The notes below the pieces were generated by a model that saw only the letters and a list, made by a program, of their open reading frames with translations, was not told the DNA's origin and made no database searches. Shown here in pieces: positions 31,866-39,812 of a stretch of DNA of 64,000 nt. This DNA comes from Elusimicrobiota bacterium (lineage in GTDB: Bacteria > Elusimicrobiota > Elusimicrobia > UBA1565): contig JBAZVI010000001.1 in assembly GCA_041660925.1 (NCBI GenBank), positions 62,001 to 126,000 of the forward strand. The letters are read 5' to 3'. A program made the translations under genes and the position numbers. Position 1 is the stretch's first letter, and every line of letters starts with the position of its first letter.

Positions 31866-33475
31866 AAGGGGAAGACTTCCTTCAGGCAGACTTCGAGGGC
31901 GAAGAGGCCCGGCGCCGCGTCGTCCTTGCCGGCCTCGGCGGCTTCGACGGCCCGGGTCATGGACTGCGCGGTGAGCAGCATGTCCTTGCGCTCCGCGCGG
32001 ATGATGAAGGAGTTCCACAGGACCTCCCGGCCGAGCGGAGCGCGCTCGAGGAGCTTCCGGAAGCGTTCCTGCCCGGCCTCGTCCGCGGAGGCGAAGAAGC
32101 GTCCGGGCGCCGCGCGGAAACGGGCTTTCCCGACCCGGCGGACGAGCTTGCGGGAGAGCAGAAGTGCGAGCCCCTTCGCGATCCCGTCGGAGGACAGCCC
32201 CGTCTTCTCCGCGATCTGCCCGCAGGACATCGGCTCGTCGGAGCAGGCCAGATGGAGGAACGCCCAGAGCGCGTCGGGGGCGACCGCCGCCGCGGGGACG
32301 TCGGGGAGGCGGAAGACGCCGTCGCCCTCCGGCTCGAGCCAGGGGGAGACGAGATCGTCGAAGAACGCGTCGTCGGCGAGAGTCTCGCGGAGATAGGCGC
32401 TCAGGAGCGCGCGATACTCCTTTCCCGAGGCGGGGACGTCCAGGGCGGAGAGCAGGACCGGGAGCGCGGAGACCGGGGGCAGCGCCCGCCCGGCCTCGGC
32501 GCGGGCGTAGAGGGCGTACGTGAAGGGGAGCAGCCGCCGGCCTCCGCAGGACTGGTAGAAGGAGTACGCGGTGTCGTGGCCCCGCTTCGCGCGCTGGGCC
32601 GCCAGGAGCGAGGGGAAGGCTGCGTGTTCGGACGGGATGGAGATCCTGCGCAGGCACGCGTTGCCGTAGAAGATGCCCGTGTCCTCGCCGGGGGCGTCCA
32701 CCACGCTGCCGAACGCGCACTGGAACGCGTCGTCCAGGACCCCGCAGACGCGGCGGATGTCGGGCTCGCCCGCCCGCAGGAGCACGAAGCGGGAGAGGAG
32801 CTCCTTCCCCGGACGGGGACTCCGCTCGACGAACGCCCGGATCCTCTCCCATGGGCGGTCCGCGCCGCGCCCATGACGGGAGAGACTGCTGAAGCCCTCC
32901 AGCAGGGGACTGGACCAGCGCCCGTCGCCGCCGCGCTTCGCGAAGGCCCGCGCGCGCAGCGTCTCGAGGCCCGAGCGCAGCTGCGCGGCCGTGAGCCCGG
33001 TCAGCCCGACGAGTTCCTCCAGGGAGAGCGGCTCCCGGCTTTTCGAGAGGCAGATGAAGCTCCAGAACGCGCCCGGACCGGAGAGGAGGACGTCCGTCTC
33101 CTCGATGCTCAGGTTGCGGAGCAGGAAGTTGAAGATGCGGCGCAGCGATCTCACCGGCGCCGGAGGCGCCGGCTCGACCCGCAGCCATTTCGCGAAGGTC
33201 TCGTCGAAGAGTGCGTCGTTGCCGAAGGCGTCCTTCAGGAACGCGGCGATGAGGTCCCGGCGGCTCCCGCTCGCGGTGGGACGCCGGAGGGAGGCGAGGA
33301 GGGTGGGGACCCAGCCGGGACGCGGCAGCGCGCTCCCGCGTTCGATCTTGGCGTAATAGGCGTCGGAGAAGGGGAACATCTTCTTCCCCCCGTTGTCCCG
33401 CCAGAAGGCGTAGCTGGAGCGGAACCCCGCCTCATGGCGCATCCTCTTCAGCAGGGACGCGAAATGTCTCCCCAT
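31862..33475 (-). CDS. tandemly duplicated HTH-like regulatory protein
   Basis: 537 residues made of two homologous halves. Each half starts with an XRE-like segment (MGRHFASLLKRMRHEAGF...YYAKIERGSALP at 1-50; FPSLLAAQRAKRGHDTAY...LYARAEAGRALP in the second half). Each then has a DA(L/F)F(D)(E/D)...WL motif, a winged-helix-like block (SLEELVGLTGLTAAQLRSGL; SCGQIAEKTGLSSDGIAKGL) and a C-terminal helical region with a DAA/EAA face. No export signal is present. This suggests a DNA-binding regulator that is a pseudo-dimer on one chain. TATAAA ends 8 nt before ATG 33475, so it is probably leaderless. The family is unknown to me, with only distant resemblance to TIGR02147-type regulators. Confidence 0.7.
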   Translation of the reverse strand: MGRHFASLLKRMRHEAGFRSSYAFWRDNGGKKMFPFSDAYYAKIERGSALPRPGWVPTLLASLRRPTASGSRRDLIAAFLKDAFGNDALFDETFAKWLRVEPAPPAPVRSLRRIFNFLLRNLSIEETDVLLSGPGAFWSFICLSKSREPLSLEELVGLTGLTAAQLRSGLETLRARAFAKRGGDGRWSSPLLEGFSSLSRHGRGADRPWERIRAFVERSPRPGKELLSRFVLLRAGEPDIRRVCGVLDDAFQCAFGSVVDAPGEDTGIFYGNACLRRISIPSEHAAFPSLLAAQRAKRGHDTAYSFYQSCGGRRLLPFTYALYARAEAGRALPPVSALPVLLSALDVPASGKEYRALLSAYLRETLADDAFFDDLVSPWLEPEGDGVFRLPDVPAAAVAPDALWAFLHLACSDEPMSCGQIAEKTGLSSDGIAKGLALLLSRKLVRRVGKARFRAAPGRFFASADEAGQERFRKLLERAPLGREVLWNSFIIRAERKDMLLTAQSMTRAVEAAEAGKDDAAPGLFALEVCLKEVFPF

Positions 33476-33597
33476 CGTCCGGATTTATAGCACATTGCTC
33501 CGACCGGGCGGTATGCGTATGCCGGCGCCTGCGGCCCACGCGGGAGACGGGCCCTTCGCCTCAGGCCTGATCGCAGCGGCGGTTGTAGACTCTCCCT

Positions 33598-34731
33598 ATG
33601 GACATGAAGCCCTCCCGTCTTGCGCTTGTCGCCGCTTTCGTCCTCGCTTCCTCGACGCAGGCGCTCAACGCCCTCGAGAAGCCGCTCTCGAAACCCATCG
33701 AAGGCGTGCGGGATTCCGGCCGACGCCATTGCGACCCCGGCTCTTTGAAGAACCGGCCGCCGATCGTCCTCGTCGGGGAAGACCACGACAGCATCAGCGC
33801 GTGGCAGGTCAAGAAGGAGATGATCGATCGGGCGGCCAAGGGCGAGCTCTATGCGGCGCTCGAAGGCTACACCCCTTGGCAGGCGTGGATGATCTCCGAA
33901 CAGTTCAAAACCCCTTTCGGGAAGGATGCGCGCGTGTTCGGGGTGGATTCCCCCATCATGTACGGGCTGGCGGGCTGCCACCAGCACGCGCTCGACGATT
34001 TCGCGCGGTTTCGGCGCTCGGCCGATGCGAACGACGCCTACGCTCCCGCGAAGCTCTGCCTCCATTTCCTCTTCCTGCTCCAGGACAATCCTTTCGTCCG
34101 TCATGCCTGGGAGATCGTGCGCGACCGGGAGGACGGATTCGTCGGGACGGAGCTCGAGCCCCTTGCGCGCGTGTTCGATCAGGCCATGAACGCCCGGCCG
34201 GATGCCCTGGGCAAGCTGCTGGGGGATTTCACGCCGGAGGACGAGTCGAGGTTCATCCGTCTCGTCAGGAAGATCGATGCCGCCTTCGTCGCGTGGGTCA
34301 ATGAGGCGTATGCGTCGGACCTCGGGATCGAGGGCCCTCTGTATGCGGTCCCCGAGGATTGGCCGTCGATGAGAGCGTTCTGGGATTACGCGAAGTTCAG
34401 GTTCGACTCCGACACGCCCATCGTGCGCATCCGCAACCGGGACATGTTCGACAACATCGCCGACGTCTATTGCGCCGCGGCCGAGGAGGGGCGAGCCCTG
34501 GTCGTGAGCGTCGGCCAAGACCACGTCCAGGGCCTGGGAGAGAGGCTCCAGGCGTGGTCGCAGGGCCGCATCGACCTGCGCGTCGGGAACTCCTCCAGCG
34601 ATGGAGACGCGATATCCCGGGAGCTCGAGCGCCTCTCTCCGCGGCCGAAGAAAAAGCTTCCGACGATCCCCTTCGCGCTCAGCGAGGACTTCAGCTTCGC
34701 CGCCGCCGAAAAGGCCGCCCCTGCGCGCTGA
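33598..34731 (+). CDS. exported Tiki/ChaN-like (TraB superfamily) protein
   Basis: 377 residues. A short signal peptide (MDMKPSRLALVAAFVLASSTQAL) precedes a domain with VLVGEDHDSISA near its start and RNRDMFDNIADV plus VVSVGQDHVQGLGERL near its end. Paired G-x-x-H motifs and the R-x-x-x-M/(D) motif are hallmarks of the EreA/ChaN/Tiki fold, which includes haem-binding proteins and Tiki-type metalloproteases. TAGACT ends 6 nt before ATG 33598, so it is probably leaderless; an alternative start is the Met two codons later. Codon choice looks slightly less GC-biased than in its neighbours. The actual activity is unknown. Confidence 0.65.
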   Translation: MDMKPSRLALVAAFVLASSTQALNALEKPLSKPIEGVRDSGRRHCDPGSLKNRPPIVLVGEDHDSISAWQVKKEMIDRAAKGELYAALEGYTPWQAWMISEQFKTPFGKDARVFGVDSPIMYGLAGCHQHALDDFARFRRSADANDAYAPAKLCLHFLFLLQDNPFVRHAWEIVRDREDGFVGTELEPLARVFDQAMNARPDALGKLLGDFTPEDESRFIRLVRKIDAAFVAWVNEAYASDLGIEGPLYAVPEDWPSMRAFWDYAKFRFDSDTPIVRIRNRDMFDNIADVYCAAAEEGRALVVSVGQDHVQGLGERLQAWSQGRIDLRVGNSSSDGDAISRELERLSPRPKKKLPTIPFALSEDFSFAAAEKAAPAR

Positions 34732-34741
34732 GGGTTCCCGC

Positions 34742-37009
34742 TTACTTGCTGGTGGCGGCGAAGGACCCGTCCCAATCGAGCGGGGGCGGCGTCTCGCGGT
34801 AGACGTCGATGCGGCCGGCGTAGAGGTCGTAGAGGGTCTTGAGCGCGAAAGGAGCGGTCCGGCACTCCTCAAGGAGCGCCTCCGCCGCGTCCCAGTCCTT
34901 GGAACGGTACGCGGCGAGCATCCGCCCGTGCTTCTCCTCGAGGGCGCGGAACGCCGGGTCCGCGCGGAGCTCCTCCCCGCCGAGCAGCGCGTGGATGCGC
35001 ACAGGCACCGTCTTCCCCTTCACCTTGATGAGGTCGAGCTCGAGCGCCGCGTACTCCGGGGCGCACTCCCGGGTCCGCGGACCGATGACCGTGTCGGCCC
35101 CGTAGGTCTTCGACTGCCCTTCCAGACGCGAGGCCAGGTTCACGTCGTCGCCGAGCACGGAGTAGTCGAAGCGCTGGTCCGAGCCCATGTTCCCGACGCA
35201 GCAGGGGCCGGTGTTGAGTCCGATGCCGATGCGGACCGGGATGAAGCGGCGGTTCTCGGCTTTCGCCTCCGCCTCCCATTCGGCGTTGAGCTCCTTGAGC
35301 CGCGCGTGCATCGCGAGCGCGGAGCGGCAGGCGTTGCGGGCGTGCTCGGCGTCGTCGAGCGGAGCGTTCCAGAAGGCCATGATGCAGTCGCCCATGTACT
35401 TGTCGATGGTCCCCTGCCGCTCCAGGATGAGCTCCGTCATGGGCGTCAGGAAGCGGTTGATGAAGTGCGTGAGCCCGTGCGGGTCGAACTGCTCGGAGAT
35501 CGTCGTGAACCCGCGGATGTCGCAGAAGAGCAGGGTCATCTCGCGCAGCTCGCCGCCGAGCTTGAGCTTCTCGGGATGCCGCGCGAGCTGCTCGACGAGC
35601 GCGGGCGACATGTAGCGGCTGAACGCGCCCTTGACCTGCGTGCGCTCCGACTCGCTGCGCAGGTAGCTCACCAGCGAGGAGGACATGTAGACGAGCAGCA
35701 CGGTGAGCGCCGGGAAGACCGGGTCGATGAGATAGCGGTGGACGGTGAAGGCGCGCCAGGAGATCGCGCAGGCGGCGAGGACCCCGCCGAAGCCGAGCGG
35801 CGCGCACCAGCCGGCGCCGAGGCGCGGCAGGAGCAGGAGGAGCAGGAGACCGAGGGCGAGCATGTAGAGGATCTCGGCGCCGGCGGCCCAGTCGGGACGG
35901 TGCAGGAAGACCCCGAGCAGGGCCTGCTCGGCCGCGTTCGCGTGGACCTCGACGCCCGGCGCGGCCGGGTCGAGCGGGGTCGCGCGAAGGTCCTTGAGTC
36001 CCGCCGCGCTCGTGCCCACGAAGACGATGCGGCCCTTCACGCGCTCCGGATCGAAGCCCTTCTCGAAGAGCTTCCAGACCGGGAGCGTGCGCCGCGGATC
36101 GCGGCGCGTGTAGTAGACCCAGAGACGCCCTTTGCCGTCGGTGGGGAGCACCAGCGAGCCGATCTTGACCTTCGAGATGCCGGTCCGCGCCCCGAAGGCG
36201 GCCTCCCCGCTCGCGTTGGAGGACTTCACCGCGTAGTTCGGGACGCCCTGCGCGACGCGCAGCGCCTCGGCCGAGAGGGATGGGAGGAGGGTCTTCCCCC
36301 GGCGGAAGATGAGCGGGGCGCGGCGGATGATGCCGTCCCGTTCGGGCACGAAGCTGATGCCGCCGTTTCCTGCGGCGGGCTTCTCGAGCACCGGGAGCGC
36401 CGTGACCGCGCCGGGGTAGTCGTCGATGAAGGAGAGCGGGCTGTCTCCGGCATGCGCGAAAGCCGCCTTGACGGCGGGGACGGCCGCGTTGGACTCGGAG
36501 GAGAGGGCGAAGCCCGTCACGACGCGGGACGAGGCGAAGGCGCGTCCCAGGACGACGTCGTTGTCGGGGAGTCGGCCGATCGCGGCGCGCAGGGACCGGA
36601 GCTCGGGCGCGTCGGGCCAGACCGAAAGGATCCTCGAGGGCGAGGTGCGGTCGGGCTCGGCGAAGATCACGTCGAAGGCGATGGAGGAGGCGCCCAGCGC
36701 GTCGAGGCGGTCGATGAGGCGCGCGACCTGGGTGCGGGGCCAGGGCCACTGCCCGAGCCGGGCGAGGCTCTCGTCGTCGATGTCGGCGATGAGGACCGGC
36801 GCGTCCTCGTAGACGCGCGGACGGAGCTCCTGGAGGACGTCGAAGGCCTTGTGCTGGATGCGCTCGACGAGGCCCAGGTCGCCGACGCGGGCCCAGAGCG
36901 AGACGAAGAGGAGGAGCCCCGGGACGGCGTATTGGGCCGCGCGGAAGAAGAGGGCGCGGCGGCGGCGGAGCTGTTCGATGTTCCGGATGATGCGCGCGCG
37001 GACGGCCAT
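34742..37009 (-). CDS. CHASE2-domain class III adenylate/guanylate cyclase
   Basis: 755 residues. The N-terminal TM segment (about 22-40) anchors an extracytoplasmic CHASE2 sensor (about 50-370; IADIDDESLARLGQWPWPR, RIVFVGTSAAGLKDLRATP, GVEVHANAAEQAL). Three TM helices follow (about 380-450), then a cytoplasmic class III cyclase catalytic domain (about 490-690) with metal-binding Asp497 (LFCDIRGFTT) and Asp541 (KYMGDCIMAFW), and YSVLGDDVNLASRLEG. It should make cyclic nucleotide in response to a periplasmic or envelope signal. CHASE2 cyclases are often encoded beside FecR-domain and barrel proteins, as here (divergent genes at 37111 and 38516). Confidence 0.95.
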   Translation of the reverse strand: MAVRARIIRNIEQLRRRRALFFRAAQYAVPGLLLFVSLWARVGDLGLVERIQHKAFDVLQELRPRVYEDAPVLIADIDDESLARLGQWPWPRTQVARLIDRLDALGASSIAFDVIFAEPDRTSPSRILSVWPDAPELRSLRAAIGRLPDNDVVLGRAFASSRVVTGFALSSESNAAVPAVKAAFAHAGDSPLSFIDDYPGAVTALPVLEKPAAGNGGISFVPERDGIIRRAPLIFRRGKTLLPSLSAEALRVAQGVPNYAVKSSNASGEAAFGARTGISKVKIGSLVLPTDGKGRLWVYYTRRDPRRTLPVWKLFEKGFDPERVKGRIVFVGTSAAGLKDLRATPLDPAAPGVEVHANAAEQALLGVFLHRPDWAAGAEILYMLALGLLLLLLLPRLGAGWCAPLGFGGVLAACAISWRAFTVHRYLIDPVFPALTVLLVYMSSSLVSYLRSESERTQVKGAFSRYMSPALVEQLARHPEKLKLGGELREMTLLFCDIRGFTTISEQFDPHGLTHFINRFLTPMTELILERQGTIDKYMGDCIMAFWNAPLDDAEHARNACRSALAMHARLKELNAEWEAEAKAENRRFIPVRIGIGLNTGPCCVGNMGSDQRFDYSVLGDDVNLASRLEGQSKTYGADTVIGPRTRECAPEYAALELDLIKVKGKTVPVRIHALLGGEELRADPAFRALEEKHGRMLAAYRSKDWDAAEALLEECRTAPFALKTLYDLYAGRIDVYRETPPPLDWDGSFAATSK

Positions 37010-37076
37010 GCGGTGATTCTCGACTATTTCTCCGGCGGATTCAACCGCCGGGACCCGGTCACCGAGGGAAATCGGC

Positions 37077-37082
37077 TATAAT
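37077..37082 (+). promoter_or_regulatory. -10 box for barrel/FecR operon
   Basis: TATAAT at 37077-37082. It overlaps an in-frame ATG at 37081, which therefore cannot be the real start. With initiation near 37089, translation begins at ATG 37111 behind AGGAG (5 nt spacing). Confidence 0.6.
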
Positions 37083-37110
37083 GAGTCACATTTTTCCGTT
37101 CAGGAGCGAC

Positions 37111-38514
37111 ATGACATCTTCCCCCGCACGCGGCATCCTCGGTTCCCTGCTCCTCCTCACGACGCTGCTCGCCGCGCCCGCCGCGGCCCAGGACCTCGAC
37201 AAAGAGGGGCAGCGCCCCGCCGAAGGCGCGGCGAACCAGGCCGCCGCGGTCCAGGCGGCCGAACAGGCGCGCGAGGCCCTTCCCGCGGACGCCGAGCCGA
37301 CCTTCGCGCAGGTCCTCGCGGACCCCGACAACGTCGAGCTCAACGCCCGCTACGCGCAGGCGCAGATCCGGCGCGGCGACCTCAAGGGCGCGGCGGCCAC
37401 CCTCGAGCGCCTCCTCCTCCTCGCACCCAAGCGCCACGAGCTCCGAGTCCTCTACGCCGCCGTGCTCTACCGCCTCGACAGCCTCGGCGAGGCCCAGCGG
37501 GAGTTCGAGACCCTGCGCAAGCTGGACCTCCCCGCCGGCCTGCGCGCGGACGTGGAGGACTACCTGCGCCGCATCGAGTCCCGCCGCAAGCGCACGCATC
37601 TCACCGGCCGCGTGGGCGCGGGCTTCGAGCTGGACCAGAACCGCAATGCCGCGCCCTCCAGCGGGAAGCGCCTGCTCAGCGGCACGGAGACGATCCTGAC
37701 GAGCGACTCCCGCCGCAAGGAGGACGCCTCCTCGATCCTCCTCGGCAACCTGGAGCTCCGCCGGGAGCTCGGCGGACAGTCCGGGCACGAGGCCTTCGGC
37801 GGGGTCACCTACTACCGCGCCGAGCAGACGCACACCCGCTCCCTGAACCTCGAGGCCTACTCCCTGCAGGGCGGCGCGTCCCTCAAGGCCCCGCGCATGA
37901 GCGCGACGCCGACGCTCCTCTTCGACTACGTCCTGCTGGCCGAGCACAAGTACCTGCGCAACATGGGCTTCAGCCTCCGCGGCGACCGCAAGTTCGGCCG
38001 CTCCACCCTCGCCTACGCCGAACTGCGCCACGTCTATCAGGACTACACGGTCACCCCGGGCATCCCCAACGCCGTCGACCGGACGGGCGCCCAGGTCGAC
38101 CTGACCCTGGGCGCGGAGCGGGTCGTCGCTCCGACCCTGAAGCTCGGCGGGTCGCTGTCCTCCTCGCTCAAGAACGCGGGCCGCGCCTACCTCGGCTTCC
38201 ACCGCACGGCGCTCGGAGGCAACGCCCTCCGGCTGGTCGGCAAAGGCCGCTTCCTGCTCGCAGCGACGACCCTGGGCTTCGACCGCTACCGCGACTCCGA
38301 CACCGCCGTCAGCCGCACGCGCCGCAAGGACCTCAACCTGCGCGCGGGCCTCACCTTCGGCACGCCGCTCGCCTTCATCGACCCGTCGCTGAAGGAGCTT
38401 CTCTGGACGACGACCCTCGAGTACTACCACTCCTGGTCGAACATCCAGAACTACGCCTACACCGACGCGAAGCTCGCCGGCATGCTGACCTACCGCTGGG
38501 ACTGGGGGTTCTGA
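37111..38514 (+). CDS. outer-membrane TPR-beta-barrel protein (Slam/DUF560-like)
   Basis: 467 residues from ATG 37111, chosen because the upstream in-frame ATG lies inside the -10 box. Signal peptide to about residue 28 (ARGILGSLLLLTTLLAAPAAAQ), then TPR-like helices (NVELNARYAQAQIRRGDLKGAAATLERLL and a second repeat). A long C-terminal region of alternating amphipathic strands ends in ...MLTYRWDWGF, with terminal Phe as expected for an outer-membrane barrel. The arrangement is that of surface-lipoprotein-assembly-modulator-like proteins. It is 1 nt upstream of the FecR gene. It probably presents or exports the FecR protein or another partner to the surface; this is inference. Confidence 0.75.
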   Translation: MTSSPARGILGSLLLLTTLLAAPAAAQDLDKEGQRPAEGAANQAAAVQAAEQAREALPADAEPTFAQVLADPDNVELNARYAQAQIRRGDLKGAAATLERLLLLAPKRHELRVLYAAVLYRLDSLGEAQREFETLRKLDLPAGLRADVEDYLRRIESRRKRTHLTGRVGAGFELDQNRNAAPSSGKRLLSGTETILTSDSRRKEDASSILLGNLELRRELGGQSGHEAFGGVTYYRAEQTHTRSLNLEAYSLQGGASLKAPRMSATPTLLFDYVLLAEHKYLRNMGFSLRGDRKFGRSTLAYAELRHVYQDYTVTPGIPNAVDRTGAQVDLTLGAERVVAPTLKLGGSLSSSLKNAGRAYLGFHRTALGGNALRLVGKGRFLLAATTLGFDRYRDSDTAVSRTRRKDLNLRAGLTFGTPLAFIDPSLKELLWTTTLEYYHSWSNIQNYAYTDAKLAGMLTYRWDWGF

Positions 38515-38515
38515 G

Positions 38516-39811
38516 ATGACTCCGCGAACCGAAAGCCGCAGAATCCTCCCCGCCGCGTTGGCCGCGCTCCTGCTCGGAAGCCCCACCGGAGCGCAGACCC
38601 CCGTGAACATCGGCGCCGCCGCCGCCGTCGCCGGAGAGGTCCACGCCCAGGCCCCGGGCTCCGCGGTCGGCCGCGTCCTGCAGAGCGGGAAGCCCGTCTT
38701 CCTCAACGACCACGTCACGACCGACTCGAAAGGCCGGCTCCAGGTCCTCCTCCTGGACGAGACCGTCTTCACGCTCGGCCCGAACAGCGACATGGTCCTC
38801 GACGAGTTCGTCTACGACCCCGCGACCTCGGCCGGCAAGGTGAGCGCGAAGGTCGCCAAGGGCGTCTTCCGCTTCGTGACGGGCAAGGTCGCGCGCAAGA
38901 ACCCCTCGGACATGAAGGTCGCCCTGCCGGTAGGCACCATCGGCATCCGCGGCACCATGGTCGTCGGCCAGGCGAGCGGCAGCGACGCCACCGTCATCCT
39001 GCTCGGCCCCGGCGCCCAGAACGACGCCAACGAGGCGGCAGGGGCCGTCTCGGTCAGCGGGGGCGGCTCGGAGGTGGTCATCACGCGCCCCGGCTTCGGC
39101 ACGAGCATCTCGGGCGGCGGCGCTCCGACCCCCCCCTCCGACATGCTCCAGCAGGCCCAGGGGATGCTCGCGCAGGTGCAGCCCGAGCCCGAGCCGGAAC
39201 AGCAGGGCGGGGGCCAGGGAGGAGGGCAGGGCGGAGGGTCCGGCGGGACGGCCGAACAGTCGGGCGGCGCGACCGCGGCCGGGCAGAACGCGCTCGGAGA
39301 CAGCCAGGTCCAGTCCCAGGTCGCCGCGCTCTTCTCCAAGGACATGACCTTCGCCACGCAGGAAGGCGCCGCGCAGTTCGCCAACGGGACCGCGACCTGG
39401 GACCAGGTGCGCACCCTCGAGACCGGCGTCGGGACCTATTCGGGGAACGGCGCCTACGTCTGCACGCAGGGCTGCGGCGGCGGCGGGACGGTCTCCTTCT
39501 CCCTGGAGGTCGATTTCGGCGCCCGGACCTTCGGCGGCGGGGGCTCCGTCCTCCAGCTCGCCGGCGGCTCGATCAACGCGACGACGAGCGTCTCTCAGGC
39601 CGACTTCGCGAGTCTCGGAGGCAACGCCGTCGCCGCCCTCGGCACGGACGCCGTCTTCAGCGGCTCGCAGGTCACCTTCCTGAATCGGGACGGGGTCGCG
39701 GCGAAGGACGCGCGCATCGACGTCCACTACTCCTACTTCGACGGCACCACCACGACCGCGGCCGTGGGTCAGGCCGTGGGTCCGCACTCCGACGTCATCA
39801 TCCCGAACTGA
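38516..39811 (+). CDS. FecR-domain exported protein
   Basis: 431 residues. Signal peptide (to PTGAQTPV), then a FecR-like beta domain (about 40-160; VLLLDETVFTLGPNSDMVLDEFVYDP, VSAKVAKGVFRFVTG, LPVGTIGIRGTMVV). A Gly/Gln-rich linker and a C-terminal beta-rich region rich in Gly/Ser/Thr and NxT motifs follow. Here the FecR domain is itself extracytoplasmic rather than an anti-sigma signalling protein, a form found with CHASE2 cyclases and autotransporter-like barrels. The stop of the barrel gene is 1 nt before ATG 38516. It ends 1 nt from the convergent TPR gene. Confidence 0.88.
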   Translation: MTPRTESRRILPAALAALLLGSPTGAQTPVNIGAAAAVAGEVHAQAPGSAVGRVLQSGKPVFLNDHVTTDSKGRLQVLLLDETVFTLGPNSDMVLDEFVYDPATSAGKVSAKVAKGVFRFVTGKVARKNPSDMKVALPVGTIGIRGTMVVGQASGSDATVILLGPGAQNDANEAAGAVSVSGGGSEVVITRPGFGTSISGGGAPTPPSDMLQQAQGMLAQVQPEPEPEQQGGGQGGGQGGGSGGTAEQSGGATAAGQNALGDSQVQSQVAALFSKDMTFATQEGAAQFANGTATWDQVRTLETGVGTYSGNGAYVCTQGCGGGGTVSFSLEVDFGARTFGGGGSVLQLAGGSINATTSVSQADFASLGGNAVAALGTDAVFSGSQVTFLNRDGVAAKDARIDVHYSYFDGTTTTAAVGQAVGPHSDVIIPN

Positions 39812-39812
39812 G

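Noticed and set aside
37081..37110. Upstream in-frame ATG as start of the barrel protein
   Set aside because: It overlaps a perfect TATAAT -10 box and would put extra residues before the signal peptide; ATG 37111 has AGGAG at good spacing.
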